Origin: DATGMS01 sp035303945 | GTDB taxonomy: Bacteria > Bacteroidota > Bacteroidia > Cytophagales > Cyclobacteriaceae | DNA length: 64,000 bases | Assembly: GCA_035303945.1 (NCBI GenBank) | Contig: DATGQZ010000065.1 | Location: forward strand, 12,915 to 76,914 | Direction: 5' to 3' | Part shown: positions 1 through 8,522 of the stretch, piece by piece | Position numbering within the stretch: the first letter of the stretch is position 1 | Layout: every line of letters begins with the position of its first letter | Translations under genes and position numbers: made by a program | The notes under the pieces: model-generated | Seen by the model: the letters and a program-made list of their open reading frames with translations, nothing else | What the model was told of the DNA's origin: nothing | The model's database searches: none

Positions 1-1
1 T

Positions 2-367
2 GCGGACGTGTTGGTTCATGTGATCTGTGACGCTTTATTGGGAGCTGCTAACCTGCGTGATATTGGCTATCATTTCTCAGATAAAGATCCTAAGTACAAA
101 GGAATCGATAGTAAATTGCTGTTGAAGGAAGTGATGTTGTTGATAAGGAAAGAAGGGTACGAGCTTGGAAATATAGATACAACGGTTTGTCTTCAACTTC
201 CTAAGGTCAATCCTCATATCCCTGAAATGAAAACCTGTTTAGCGCATGTAATGGAGGTAGATGAAAATCAAATCTCTATAAAAGCGACGACCACTGAGCA
301 TCTTGGTTTTGTGGGACGTGAAGAAGGGGTGTCTGCTTACTGTACAGCCTTAATCTATAAAAGATAA
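2..367 (+). CDS. ispF: 2-C-methyl-D-erythritol 2,4-cyclodiphosphate synthase, 5'-truncated by window edge
   Basis: The reading frame is open from base 2, so the gene begins before the window and about 121 C-terminal residues remain of a family that is usually near 160. IspF makes the cyclic diphosphate intermediate of the MEP isoprenoid pathway in the cytoplasm. The visible start (ADVLVHVICDALLGAA) is the metal-binding region, with the conserved Asp and His. The end carries TTTEHLGFVGREEG, the conserved C-terminal family signature. An internal ATG at 8 is not the true start, because conserved sequence precedes it. The stop lies 2 nt before mnmD, so the two are probably co-transcribed. Confidence 0.95.
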   Translation, partial: ADVLVHVICDALLGAANLRDIGYHFSDKDPKYKGIDSKLLLKEVMLLIRKEGYELGNIDTTVCLQLPKVNPHIPEMKTCLAHVMEVDENQISIKATTTEHLGFVGREEGVSAYCTALIYKR

Positions 368-369
368 TC

Positions 370-1050
370 ATGGAGCGGGAGATAAAGATTATTACAACCG
401 AGGATGGTTCGCACTCCTTGTATGTGCCTGAGCTCAGGGAGAGTTATCATTCTTCTCATGGCGCATATCGAGAGAGTATTCATGTGTTCATGCTTTACGG
501 TTTGGAGGCTTGGGCCGTGCGCCATTCCGGTAAACGACCCATCAGAATTTTTGAAGTAGGCTTTGGTACCGGACTGAATGCTTGGCTATCACTGGTGTGG
601 GCAGAGCAACATCAGGTGCCTGTCCTTTATCATACGATTGAGCCTTTTCCGCTGGGGGAGGAGGTATATAAGCAGCTCAATTACGGAGAAATAGACGATG
701 CCATATGGCATTTTAGACCTTATTTTCAGAAACTCCACAAAATGGCCTGGGGTACCGGAGAGGCAGTTACACCTTATTTTAATATGAAGAAGGATCAGAC
801 CATCTTGCAGGAGGTGGAGCTTTATCCGACGGACGTGGTGTTTTTCGATGCGTTTAGTCCCAAAAAGCAACCGGAGCTATGGGAGCATGCCATGATTGAG
901 AAAGTTGTTGAGTCCATGAATGAGGGCGGCGTTTTTGTGACCTACTGTGCCACTGGACAACTCAAAAGGACGTTGAAGAGCTTGGGCATGACCTTGGATG
1001 AGGTGCCAGGCCCTCCTGGCAAGGCAGAGATGACAAGGGCGTGGAGGTAA
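370..1050 (+). CDS. mnmD: tRNA (5-methylaminomethyl-2-thiouridine)-methyltransferase, MnmD type
   Basis: This is a 226-residue SAM-dependent methyltransferase of the MnmC N-terminal (DUF752) family without the FAD oxidase half. The stand-alone form is called MnmD and performs the last methylation of mnm5s2U34 in the tRNA wobble position. The SAM-binding loop FEVGFGTGLNAW is at residues 61-72, the acidic DAFSPKKQPELW motif at 160-171 and the family C-terminal GPPGKAEMTRA at 214-224. It starts with ATG 2 nt after the ispF stop. The pairing with ispF looks like convenience rather than a shared pathway. Family assignment is firm; the exact tRNA substrate is by homology. Confidence 0.9.
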   Translation: MEREIKIITTEDGSHSLYVPELRESYHSSHGAYRESIHVFMLYGLEAWAVRHSGKRPIRIFEVGFGTGLNAWLSLVWAEQHQVPVLYHTIEPFPLGEEVYKQLNYGEIDDAIWHFRPYFQKLHKMAWGTGEAVTPYFNMKKDQTILQEVELYPTDVVFFDAFSPKKQPELWEHAMIEKVVESMNEGGVFVTYCATGQLKRTLKSLGMTLDEVPGPPGKAEMTRAWR

Positions 1051-1086
1051 GCTTTACGCATAGTTTTCATTTATGTGTTGGAAAAA

Positions 1087-1114
1087 TAAAAAAAAGGAAG
1101 TTTGAAACTTCCCT
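1087..1114 (-). terminator. Rho-independent terminator after ytxJ
   Basis: GGAAGTTT (1096-1103) and AAACTTCC (1105-1112) form an 8-bp perfect stem. On the minus strand the stem is followed by a run of eight T. It sits directly after the ytxJ stop codon and between convergent mnmD and ytxJ. Confidence 0.75.
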
Positions 1115-1456
1115 TTATGCTTGCGAAATGATTTCTTGGTAATTGATGCCCATATGGCTGGTATCGTAGGTGGCAACTCCGTTTTTTATAAGGATTGCTT
1201 GTGGAGATTCATGCTCTACTCCAAATTCTTTGGCGATGAGATTGGAAATCTCCCTGTATCTGATCAAGTCTAAGTAGTAGGGGCTAAGCTTTTCGCTATC
1301 TTCAGCTTTCCAATTTCTCTGCAGCCTGTCCCAAGCCATTCCGCTGATCGAGCAGCGTGTCGAGTGTTTGAATATCAGGACAGTACGTGTTTCACTTTCT
1401 TTTTTGATCTCATTGATCTGCTCCAACTTATCGAGCGTTTTCCAGTTTTTGTTCAT
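1115..1456 (-). CDS. ytxJ: YtxJ-like bacillithiol-system redox protein (monothiol bacilliredoxin family)
   Basis: The 113-residue protein is a small thioredoxin-fold member of the YtxJ (DUF2847) family. The single active-site cysteine is Cys35 in FKHSTRCSIS (29-38), replacing the two-cysteine thioredoxin motif. The cis-proline region is at 82-86 (HESPQ). The family is thought to remove bacillithiol from S-bacillithiolated proteins in species that use bacillithiol instead of glutathione; that role is family knowledge, not shown here. It starts with ATG at 1456 and stands alone between a terminator and an apparently empty 248-base gap. Confidence 0.85.
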   Translation of the reverse strand: MNKNWKTLDKLEQINEIKKESETRTVLIFKHSTRCSISGMAWDRLQRNWKAEDSEKLSPYYLDLIRYREISNLIAKEFGVEHESPQAILIKNGVATYDTSHMGINYQEIISQA

Positions 1457-1704
1457 AGATGGTTAGCATTTGGTGATTCTAACATTCTTTAACATCAATT
1501 AAGTTCGATGATAACTTCCTGAGATGCCAAAGCCACGGTTTATTTCTTCATCTCCTGAACAGGGCGTTGAAATTCCCCAGAGGTCCAAGTGGGTGACGGT
1601 CTTTTGCCGCGCCCTAAGTGCCTTGTAGCTTTCCGCTCTTCAGGTTCACAAATTCCTATGGATTTACTACCTTCGTTTCTGAAATAAAAACAGAAACAGG
1701 ATTT

Positions 1705-2061
1705 ATGGAAATCAATGGAAAAATCGTCCAGGTGTTGAATGAGCAGTCAGGGACGGGAAGAAATGGCGTCTGGAGAAAGAGGGATTATATTTTGGAGACT
1801 AAAAGCCAATACCCTAAAAAGGTCTGCATCACTGTGTGGGGAGATAAGATTGATCAGTTTGGTATGCAGGTAGGAGATGAGATAACAGCTGGAATTGAAC
1901 TGGAAAGCAGAGAGTTTAATGGCCGATGGTATACAGACGTTAGAGCATGGAAGGTGGACCGACAAGGGGCAGGCAACTCCTATGGAAGCTCCACTAGCGC
2001 CAACACGCCGGACGTCAGTTCTTTCTCCGAAGATAATGGAAATGACATTTTGCCTTTTTAG
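1705..2061 (+). CDS. DUF3127 family OB-fold protein with an SSB-like C-terminal tip
   Basis: The product is 118 residues when started at the ATG at 1705. A longer open frame upstream to 1618 adds residues with no family look, so I reject that start. Residues 1-85 have the alternating beta pattern of an OB fold of the DUF3127 family. Residues 86-108 are a Ser/Asn/Gly-rich flexible linker and the protein ends in DILPF. This layout (OB fold, disordered linker, acidic-hydrophobic tip ending in Pro-Phe) copies bacterial single-strand DNA-binding proteins. Binding of ssDNA or of SSB-tip partners is inference. The gene is monocistronic. Confidence 0.8.
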   Translation: MEINGKIVQVLNEQSGTGRNGVWRKRDYILETKSQYPKKVCITVWGDKIDQFGMQVGDEITAGIELESREFNGRWYTDVRAWKVDRQGAGNSYGSSTSANTPDVSSFSEDNGNDILPF

Positions 2062-2120
2062 CCCATTGCTAATGGTTGGGTATTGGCAGTGCCACCAGCT
2101 GCAATTTTATTGCTAGTGGT

Positions 2121-2172
2121 AAAAAAAAATTAAAATAAAGGGAGGCGGACTAAATCGTAAGGACGCTCCCTT
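2121..2172 (-). terminator. Rho-independent terminator of the purK-purE-smORF operon
   Basis: AAGGGAGGC (2138-2146) pairs with GCTCCCTT (2165-2172), with one bulged G. On the minus strand this stem is followed by a T-rich tract (plus-strand A run 2121-2136). It lies between the DUF3127 gene and the convergent purine operon. Confidence 0.6.
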
Positions 2173-2191
2173 AACTTCACGTCTCAGTAAC

Positions 2192-2341
2192 CTAAAACTG
2201 GCTGTTGCCAAACTGATAGCCTAAATAGATACCGCCCAAGATAAGCAGGAAGGTGATAACAGATAACAATAGAACCACCCCTAAGGGCATTTCCCAATCT
2301 TCAGTGCCAATCCTGAAGCGAATTATTTTTTTGAAATCCAT
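2192..2341 (-). CDS. small single-pass membrane protein (49 aa), unknown function
   Basis: A complete ATG-to-TAG frame of 49 codons begins 38 bases after the purE stop on the same strand and ends just before the operon terminator. The product begins MDFKKIIRFRIGTEDWEMP. It then has one hydrophobic stretch of about 25 residues, roughly 20-44 (GVVLLLSVITFLLIL and onward), and ends YQFGNSQF. The N-terminal side is basic, so an N-in topology is likely. No strong ribosome-binding site is visible. The placement inside the purK-purE transcript and before the terminator supports it as a real gene. I do not recognise a family. Confidence 0.6.
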   Translation of the reverse strand: MDFKKIIRFRIGTEDWEMPLGVVLLLSVITFLLILGGIYLGYQFGNSQF

Positions 2342-2378
2342 CAACTGCTTAATCAATTAAACTATCTTTTCAGCTTCT

Positions 2379-2897
2379 TTAGTTCCCGCCAAGCGTTGCC
2401 TTCCAGCCTTTTGATTCTAGCTCAGTAGCTGCTTTTTCTACTGCTTCCCGCAGCTGTGATTTATACGCCTCGAGTTTTTCAGCTACTTGGTCATCAAAGG
2501 CACCTACAATGGATGCGGCTAATATACCTGCATTCTTCGCCCCATTGAGGGCCACGGTAGCTACGGGTATCCCCCCGGGCATCTGCAAAATGGAAAGTAC
2601 ACTATCCCAGCCATCAATGGAATTTGATGATTTTACGGGCACACCAATGACAGGAAGTGTAGTCAATGATGCCACCATGCCAGGTAAATGAGCGGCTCCA
2701 CCAGCACCGGCAATAATTGCTTTTAAACCTTTCTTTCTGGCACCTTCCGCATACTCAATCATTCTCAAGGGAGTGCGGTGTGCGGATACAATGGTCAATT
2801 CATAGCTCACGCCCAACTCTTCCAACACCTTTGCGGCTTCCTGCATGACGGGAAGGTCAGACTTGCTCCCCATAATTATTCCTACCTGCTTATTCAT
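2379..2897 (-). CDS. purE: N5-carboxyaminoimidazole ribonucleotide mutase, class I
   Basis: PurE (172 residues) converts N5-CAIR to CAIR in de novo purine synthesis. The signatures are MGSKSD (9-14), SAHRTP (38-43), GAGGAAHLPGM (64-74) and QMPGGIPVATV (105-115), which together define the bacterial class I enzyme. Length is normal. The ATG at 2897 lies 1 nt after the purK stop, so purK and purE are translated from one message, matching their consecutive reactions. Confidence 0.97.
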   Translation of the reverse strand: MNKQVGIIMGSKSDLPVMQEAAKVLEELGVSYELTIVSAHRTPLRMIEYAEGARKKGLKAIIAGAGGAAHLPGMVASLTTLPVIGVPVKSSNSIDGWDSVLSILQMPGGIPVATVALNGAKNAGILAASIVGAFDDQVAEKLEAYKSQLREAVEKAATELESKGWKATLGGN

Positions 2898-2898
2898 A

Positions 2899-4038
2899 TT
2901 ATGCCTTTATTTTTATGGTGTTCTTGAATTTCTGGGCCTTCTGCTTGAGCAGCGATATGTTTTCCTCAAGTATGGTAAGGTGTCCCATTTTTCGAAAAGG
3001 TTTGGTGATCTTTTTCCCATAAAGATGGATATAGATGCCTTTTTCTGCCAATGCTTCATCCAATCCTTCTACAATAGCTTCCCCCATGTACCCGTCTTCT
3101 CCGAGCAGGTTAACCATTGCTGCAGCGGATCGCAGGCTGGTATCTCCCAGAGGCATGTTCATTACAGAGCGCAGATGTTGTTCAAATTGAGAAGTGAAGT
3201 TGGCTTCAATGGTATGATGGCCACTGTTATGTGGTCGAGGTGCTATTTCATTGACCAAGATTTCCCCCTCTTGGGTCACAAACATCTCCACTGCCAATAA
3301 ACCAACCATATCCAGTGTTTCGATGACAGCTTGGGCAGTTGCCATTGCTTTGTTAGAAATGGCTTCAGTGATTTCGGCTGGGGAAAATAAGAACTCAACC
3401 AAGTTAGCCACAGGGTGGAAGACACATTCCACAGGCGGAAAGGCTTTCATCTCTCCGCGCTCATTTCTTGCTACAATTACTGCGATTTCTTTTTCGAAAT
3501 CCACCAGTTTCTCCAGAAGGCTGGGTGCGTCAAATGCTTTATCCAAATCAGCAACAGTGCGTATTACCTGCACGCCGCGGCCATCATAGCCTTCCTTTCC
3601 GAGCTTGTTTACAGCCGGTAAAAAATTTTGGTGGGATTGTACTGCAGTTTTGTCATCTGTAAGGATAAATTCAGCAGTAGGAATATGGTTGTCTTGATAA
3701 AACTGCTTTTGCTCACGCTTGTCTTGGATTAACTTGATAATGTGGGGCTGAGGAAAAACCTTTTTACCTTCCTTTTCCAATTGAGTCAAAGCATCCGTGT
3801 TGACATGCTCTATTTCAATGGTAATGACATCGCAATGCTTGCCAAATTGATAAACCGCCTCATAATCTGTCAACTTGCCTTGAACAAACCTTTGCGCAAT
3901 ATCCTTACAGGGTGCGTTAGGATCAGGATCAAGAATATGTATATCTATATTATAGTTTATGGCAGATTGGATCACCATCCTTCCCAGCTGCCCGCCTCCA
4001 ATAATACCCAAGGTTTTTGCTTGATAATTTTCTCCCAC
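2899..4038 (-). CDS. purK: 5-(carboxyamino)imidazole ribonucleotide synthase
   Basis: PurK (379 residues) is an ATP-grasp enzyme that carboxylates AIR with bicarbonate, feeding PurE. The nucleotide-binding start GIIGGGQLGRM is at 11-21 and the catalytic ATP-grasp segment NEIAPRPHNSGHHT lies in the C-terminal third. The start codon is GTG at 4038, placed just before the conserved N-terminal beta strand; no ATG fits. It is the first gene of the purK-purE-small membrane protein operon, with a candidate promoter about 25 bases upstream. Confidence 0.96.
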   Translation of the reverse strand: MGENYQAKTLGIIGGGQLGRMVIQSAINYNIDIHILDPDPNAPCKDIAQRFVQGKLTDYEAVYQFGKHCDVITIEIEHVNTDALTQLEKEGKKVFPQPHIIKLIQDKREQKQFYQDNHIPTAEFILTDDKTAVQSHQNFLPAVNKLGKEGYDGRGVQVIRTVADLDKAFDAPSLLEKLVDFEKEIAVIVARNERGEMKAFPPVECVFHPVANLVEFLFSPAEITEAISNKAMATAQAVIETLDMVGLLAVEMFVTQEGEILVNEIAPRPHNSGHHTIEANFTSQFEQHLRSVMNMPLGDTSLRSAAAMVNLLGEDGYMGEAIVEGLDEALAEKGIYIHLYGKKITKPFRKMGHLTILEENISLLKQKAQKFKNTIKIKA

Positions 4039-4063
4039 TAGATAAGGTTTAATGATTGAGATG

Positions 4064-4071
4064 CAAAATTA
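4064..4071 (-). promoter_or_regulatory. candidate purK promoter, -7 element
   Basis: The minus strand reads TAATTTTG here, matching the Bacteroidota TAnnTTTG -7 element. Predicted transcription would start about 20 bases before the purK GTG. A clear -33 TTTG is not seen, so this rests on one element. Confidence 0.4.
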
Positions 4072-4189
4072 AGGGAAAAAATGGGAAGGTGTTAATCGGG
4101 GTCTAGGTTATAGACGTATTTCTCTTGTGGCCATCCGCTTGGTTGCCCAACTTTTTTGTGGAGGGCGAAGCATTAACCTACTTTTCTGT

Positions 4190-4197
4190 TAACTTTG
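4190..4197 (+). promoter_or_regulatory. candidate ileS promoter, -7 element
   Basis: TAACTTTG matches TAnnTTTG. It would give a leader of about 165 bases before ileS. No well-spaced -33 box was found. The rest of the 329-base gap between purK and ileS shows no gene, and I could not identify a T-box or other riboswitch in it. Confidence 0.35.
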
Positions 4198-4367
4198 TGC
4201 CTGCTTTATAAAAGGTTGAAGTCTGCGACCTCACCTTTTATAAAGATAAAAAACGAAAGGATTAACTTCCGCTCCATCCTATTTGTATGCCTACTTCTTT
4301 ATAATTAAAGTTGAACCATTGGCAAACGCTAGGGATTTACTAATAGATGAAATAACAAGAAGATATC

Positions 4368-7300
4368 GTGAAAAAATATCAAGAGTATAAACAGGTTGAT
4401 TATCCAGAAATAGGTGAACTTATACTGGCTTCATGGAAGGAAAGCAGGATTTTTGAGAAATCAGTAAACAATCGGGAAGGAGCAGAGACTTTCACCTTCT
4501 ATGAAGGGCCTCCCTCTGCCAATGGTACACCCGGCATACACCACGTCATGGCCCGTACCATCAAGGATATTTTTTGCAGGTACAAAACCCTTAAAGGCTT
4601 CCAAGTTAAGAGGAAGGGCGGATGGGACACCCACGGCTTGCCTGTCGAATTGCAGGTGGAGAAGGAATTGGGAATCACCAAAGAAGATATTGGAAAGAAA
4701 ATTTCCGTAGAAGAGTACAACAAAAAGTGCCGGGAGACGGTGATGCGTTTTAAAAGTGAGTGGGATGATCTGACAGAAAAGATCGGCTATTGGGTGGATC
4801 TAGATGATCCATACATCACTTTTGATGCAAAGTATATCGAGAGCCTTTGGTACCTGCTAAAGCAACTGTTTGAAAAGGACTTGCTATATAAGGGTTATAC
4901 CATACAGCCCTACTCTCCAGCTGCGGGTACAGGGTTGAGTTCCCATGAACTCAATCAGCCGGGCTGCTACCGAGAGGTGAAGGATACATCGATCACTGCG
5001 CAGTTTAAAGTGAAGGGGCAGGAAGACCTATATTTATTAGCGTGGACAACTACCCCATGGACCCTTCCTTCAAACTCTGCCTTGGCCATTGGGGAAAAAC
5101 TGGACTATGTCAAAGTCAAGACTTTTAATCCCTACACCTTCCTGCCGCAGACTGTCATCTTAGCTAAAGCCAGAATGGGGGGCTACCTCAATCCTAAAGC
5201 GAAAGATATTAAATTGGATGACTATAAAGCAGGAGACAAGTTGATTCCCTATGAAATTGTAGCGGAAATGAAAGGTGCCGACCTCTTGGGTCTGGAGTAC
5301 GAGCAGTTATTCCCGATTGAGGGATTGAGCCTTCCCGCTCCCGCTTTCACCGTTATTTCTGGAGATTATGTCACTACTGAGGACGGTACCGGCATTGTGC
5401 ACCTGGCCAAAGCCTTTGGTGCGGATGACTTTAGAACCCTTCAACAACACAATATCCCAGGGATCTTCATCAAGGACGAAAACGGCAATGAGGTCCCTGT
5501 AGTGGACAAGCAAGGTAAGTTTCTGCCTATCGTAGGGCAATACCTTGTAGAAAAGATGGCTGAGCATCAGATCACTGCCCATAAAGCTTATGGCGTAGAT
5601 GACTTCTATGTAAAGAACTATACCAAGGATGATGAAAGTGCAGCTGATTATAAAAACACAGACGTCATCATTTCCATCATCCTGAAAAACGAAAATAAGG
5701 CGTTTAAAGTAGAGAAATACGAGCATAGTTACCCCCACTGTTGGAGGACGGATATGCCTATTCTTTACTATCCACTAGAAAGCTGGTTTATCCGTACGAC
5801 CGCCTATAAGGAACGCTTGGTACAATTGAACAAAACCATCAATTGGAAGCCTGAAGCAACCGGAACCGGGCGTTTTGGTAACTGGCTCGAAAACCTCGTA
5901 GATTGGAATCTTAGCCGATCCAGGTTTTGGGGCACTCCCTTGCCCATCTGGAGGACGGAGGATGGTTCCGAGACCAGATGTATAGGTTCTATCGATGAGC
6001 TTAACGCAGAGATAGCCAAGTCGATTGAAAAAGGCTTTATGGCTGCTTCCCCATTTAAAGAGGAAGAATTGGACCTTCACCGCCCATATGTAGACGACGT
6101 CATTCTGGTGTCATCTACAGGGGAAAAGATGTTCCGAGAGCCAGATTTGATCGATGTATGGTTTGATTCTGGTGCCATGCCTTATGCGCAATGGCATTAT
6201 CCCTTTGAAAATCAAGAGATCTTCAATGCCAATTATCCCGCCGATTACATTGCGGAAGGGGTGGATCAAACGCGGGGTTGGTTCTTTACCCTCCATGCCA
6301 TAGCTGTAATGCTGTTTGACAGCGTTGCCTTTAAGAACGTGGTGGCAAACGGTCTGGTCCTCGACAAAAACGGGAACAAGATGTCCAAACGCTTGGGCAA
6401 TGCCGTCGATCCTTTTGCGACGTTAAAGGAATACGGTCCGGATGCCCTTCGGTGGTATCTTTTATCCAATGCCAATCCTTGGGACAATTTAAAGTTTAAT
6501 GTGGATGGTGTTGCCGAAGTACAGCGAAGGTTCTTTGGTACGCTGCAAAATACCTATAACTTCTTTGCATTATACGCTAACTTGGATGCATTTGTCTACA
6601 ACGAAGCCCAAAAAGTAGCTGTCAAGGACAGGCCAGAACTCGATCGGTGGATCATCTCCAAACTACAGACGCTCATCGCCGAGGTGGAGGAGTCGATGGA
6701 CCAATACGACGCGACCAAGGCCACAAGGGCGATCATGAACTTCACCGTTGATCAATTGTCCAACTGGTATGTACGGCTCGCCCGAAAGCGTTTTTGGAGA
6801 GGTGAAATGAATGCAGATAAGCAGGCTGCATATGAAACCTTGTATGAGTGTTTGATTGCGCTTAGTCAATTGATGTCTTCCTTTGCGCCTTTCTATGCGG
6901 ACTGGATGTACAACAACCTTACGGAGGGTCTTAAAGGCGAAGGTGATGATTTGGCTGAATCCGTTCATCTTACCGACTGGAAGTCTGCAGATACGGGTCT
7001 GATCAATCCAGACCTGGAGGCAAGCATGCAGCTAGCACAGGATATTTCTTCTTTGGTACATTCTTTAAGAAAAAAGGAAAGACTAAAAGTAAGACAGCCT
7101 CTTCAGAAAATATTGATCCCAATCCTTAATGATAAGATCAAGGTACAAATCCAGCATGTCGAAGAGCTGATCAAGGCAGAAGTGAATATTAAACAGATTG
7201 AATATATCGATGATACTTCCGGTGTTCTTGTGAAGCATGTTAAGCCCAATTTCGCTTTGTTAGGAAAGCGCTTTGGGCCAAAGATGAAGCAGATTGCTGC

Positions 7301-7760
7301 GGCAATTGCTCAATGGGGACAGGAGCAAATCACCCATATGGAGCGGGAGGGAAAATATATTCTTGATTTGGACGGAGAAACAGTAAGCCTTTCGCTGGAA
7401 GATGTCCTTATCTCCTCCCAGGATATTCCTGGTTGGTCTGTGGCAAGCGATCGTGGTGTAACCGTAGCCCTTGATGTCACGTTGACTACTGAATTAAAGC
7501 AGGAGGGTATCGCCAGGGATTTTGTCAATAGAATCCAAAACCTCCGCAAGGACATGGGCCTTGAGGTTCAGGACAAGATCAACATTGAGGTTAAATCTTC
7601 TACTGAAGAGGTGAATGTGGCTTTGGCGAATTTCAGCCCTTATATCCAGGCGGAAACGCAGGCATTGTCATTGATGATTGTTGCTAACTTGGACAATGCG
7701 ATAGAGCTGGATATGGATGACTATATACTGTCCGTTAAAGTTGAAAAACCGACTTTATAG
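4368..7760 (+). CDS. ileS: isoleucyl-tRNA synthetase
   Basis: IleS (1130 residues) charges tRNA-Ile and edits valine. The class I signature PPSANGTPGIHH, a HIGH variant, is near residues 48-59. The editing (CP1) domain starts with WTTTPWTLPSN near 226-236, and KMSKR begins at about residue 671. The anticodon-binding and C-terminal regions follow. The length fits the longer IleS type found in Bacteroidota. The GTG at 4368 is taken as start, closely followed by the conserved KYQEYKQVDYPEIG. It lies 17 bases before lspA on the same strand. In many bacteria ileS and lspA are likewise adjacent. Confidence 0.97.
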   Translation: MKKYQEYKQVDYPEIGELILASWKESRIFEKSVNNREGAETFTFYEGPPSANGTPGIHHVMARTIKDIFCRYKTLKGFQVKRKGGWDTHGLPVELQVEKELGITKEDIGKKISVEEYNKKCRETVMRFKSEWDDLTEKIGYWVDLDDPYITFDAKYIESLWYLLKQLFEKDLLYKGYTIQPYSPAAGTGLSSHELNQPGCYREVKDTSITAQFKVKGQEDLYLLAWTTTPWTLPSNSALAIGEKLDYVKVKTFNPYTFLPQTVILAKARMGGYLNPKAKDIKLDDYKAGDKLIPYEIVAEMKGADLLGLEYEQLFPIEGLSLPAPAFTVISGDYVTTEDGTGIVHLAKAFGADDFRTLQQHNIPGIFIKDENGNEVPVVDKQGKFLPIVGQYLVEKMAEHQITAHKAYGVDDFYVKNYTKDDESAADYKNTDVIISIILKNENKAFKVEKYEHSYPHCWRTDMPILYYPLESWFIRTTAYKERLVQLNKTINWKPEATGTGRFGNWLENLVDWNLSRSRFWGTPLPIWRTEDGSETRCIGSIDELNAEIAKSIEKGFMAASPFKEEELDLHRPYVDDVILVSSTGEKMFREPDLIDVWFDSGAMPYAQWHYPFENQEIFNANYPADYIAEGVDQTRGWFFTLHAIAVMLFDSVAFKNVVANGLVLDKNGNKMSKRLGNAVDPFATLKEYGPDALRWYLLSNANPWDNLKFNVDGVAEVQRRFFGTLQNTYNFFALYANLDAFVYNEAQKVAVKDRPELDRWIISKLQTLIAEVEESMDQYDATKATRAIMNFTVDQLSNWYVRLARKRFWRGEMNADKQAAYETLYECLIALSQLMSSFAPFYADWMYNNLTEGLKGEGDDLAESVHLTDWKSADTGLINPDLEASMQLAQDISSLVHSLRKKERLKVRQPLQKILIPILNDKIKVQIQHVEELIKAEVNIKQIEYIDDTSGVLVKHVKPNFALLGKRFGPKMKQIAAAIAQWGQEQITHMEREGKYILDLDGETVSLSLEDVLISSQDIPGWSVASDRGVTVALDVTLTTELKQEGIARDFVNRIQNLRKDMGLEVQDKINIEVKSSTEEVNVALANFSPYIQAETQALSLMIVANLDNAIELDMDDYILSVKVEKPTL

Positions 7761-7777
7761 CGGGTAAATTAACAAAA

Positions 7778-8413
7778 ATGAAGTATCTGAAATATTTTGG
7801 GATTACCTTGTTGGTCATTGCCATTGACCAAGCCGTAAAGTTAATTGTACACTACCAGATGGATTTTGGCACAGCTGGCCAGATTAAGGTATTTGGCGAC
7901 TGGTTTAAGTTGCATTATACTACTAACCCAGGAATGGCTTTTGGAATGGAACTCGGTTCGGACTACGGCAAACTGATTCTGACCAGTTTCCGCTTGGTGG
8001 CCATGTTTGGGATCGGCTATTACTTGTTCCACATTATCCATAAGAAAGCCCATCCAGGCTACATTATTTGTATTGCAATGATTTTGGGAGGAGCTGTTGG
8101 CAACTTGATCGATAGTGTATTTTATGGGGTTTGGTTAAACAATGCCCCCTTTAATGCTTCTACTCCTTGGTTTCATGGTCAGGTAGTGGATATGTTTTAT
8201 ATAGATATTTGGGAAGGATATATCCCTGAATGGGTTCCGCTTTGGGGAGGAAGCTATACCGCATTGTGGCCAATCTTTAATGTAGCTGATGCTTCTATTT
8301 TTGTAGGCGTGGCTATCATCTTGATTTTCCAAAAACGTTTTTTTGACGAAGGAGGAAAGCAGGAGGAAAAGGAAGATGAAATTCAAAAACAATTTATTGA
8401 ACAAAAAAACTAA
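7778..8413 (+). CDS. lspA: lipoprotein signal peptidase (signal peptidase II)
   Basis: LspA (211 residues) cleaves the signal peptide of prolipoproteins in the inner membrane. The catalytic aspartates are seen in GGAVGNLID (Asp112) and FNVADASIFVG (Asp171), and the family TTNPGMAFG motif is at 48-56. Four hydrophobic segments are visible. Between the two catalytic motifs, about residues 117-165, there is a long insert rich in Trp, Pro and Gly that E. coli LspA lacks; this is usual for the Bacteroidota type. A charged, Glu/Lys-rich tail follows residue 190. Several lipoproteins in this window (amidohydrolase, DUF1080, M13 peptidase, SusD, GldB) would be its substrates. Confidence 0.95.
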   Translation: MKYLKYFGITLLVIAIDQAVKLIVHYQMDFGTAGQIKVFGDWFKLHYTTNPGMAFGMELGSDYGKLILTSFRLVAMFGIGYYLFHIIHKKAHPGYIICIAMILGGAVGNLIDSVFYGVWLNNAPFNASTPWFHGQVVDMFYIDIWEGYIPEWVPLWGGSYTALWPIFNVADASIFVGVAIILIFQKRFFDEGGKQEEKEDEIQKQFIEQKN

Positions 8414-8421
8414 TGGCTAAG

Positions 8422-8429
8422 TAGGTTTG
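8422..8429 (+). promoter_or_regulatory. candidate metK promoter, -7 element
   Basis: TAGGTTTG fits TAnnTTTG, with a TTG at 8397-8399 about 22 bases upstream as a poor -33 element. It would give a leader of about 85 bases before metK. I could not recognise a SAM riboswitch in that leader by eye. Confidence 0.35.
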
Positions 8430-8522
8430 CTCCATCTTTGCCCGCGGGATTTGCTGGTTTTTTATTTCCGGTTGAAATCCTATTTTTACATTTCACTATT
8501 CGTTAAAGAGAACCGTTAATAT

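Noticed and set aside
589..870. 93-codon minus-strand frame inside mnmD
   Set aside because: Shadow of a strongly conserved gene; no motif of its own.
3251..3589. 112-codon plus-strand frame opposite purK
   Set aside because: Antisense shadow with Ser/Thr-rich low-complexity composition.
4198..4367. T-box or other riboswitch in the ileS leader
   Set aside because: No T-box sequence or long terminator/antiterminator pair recognised, and T-boxes are not expected in this phylum.
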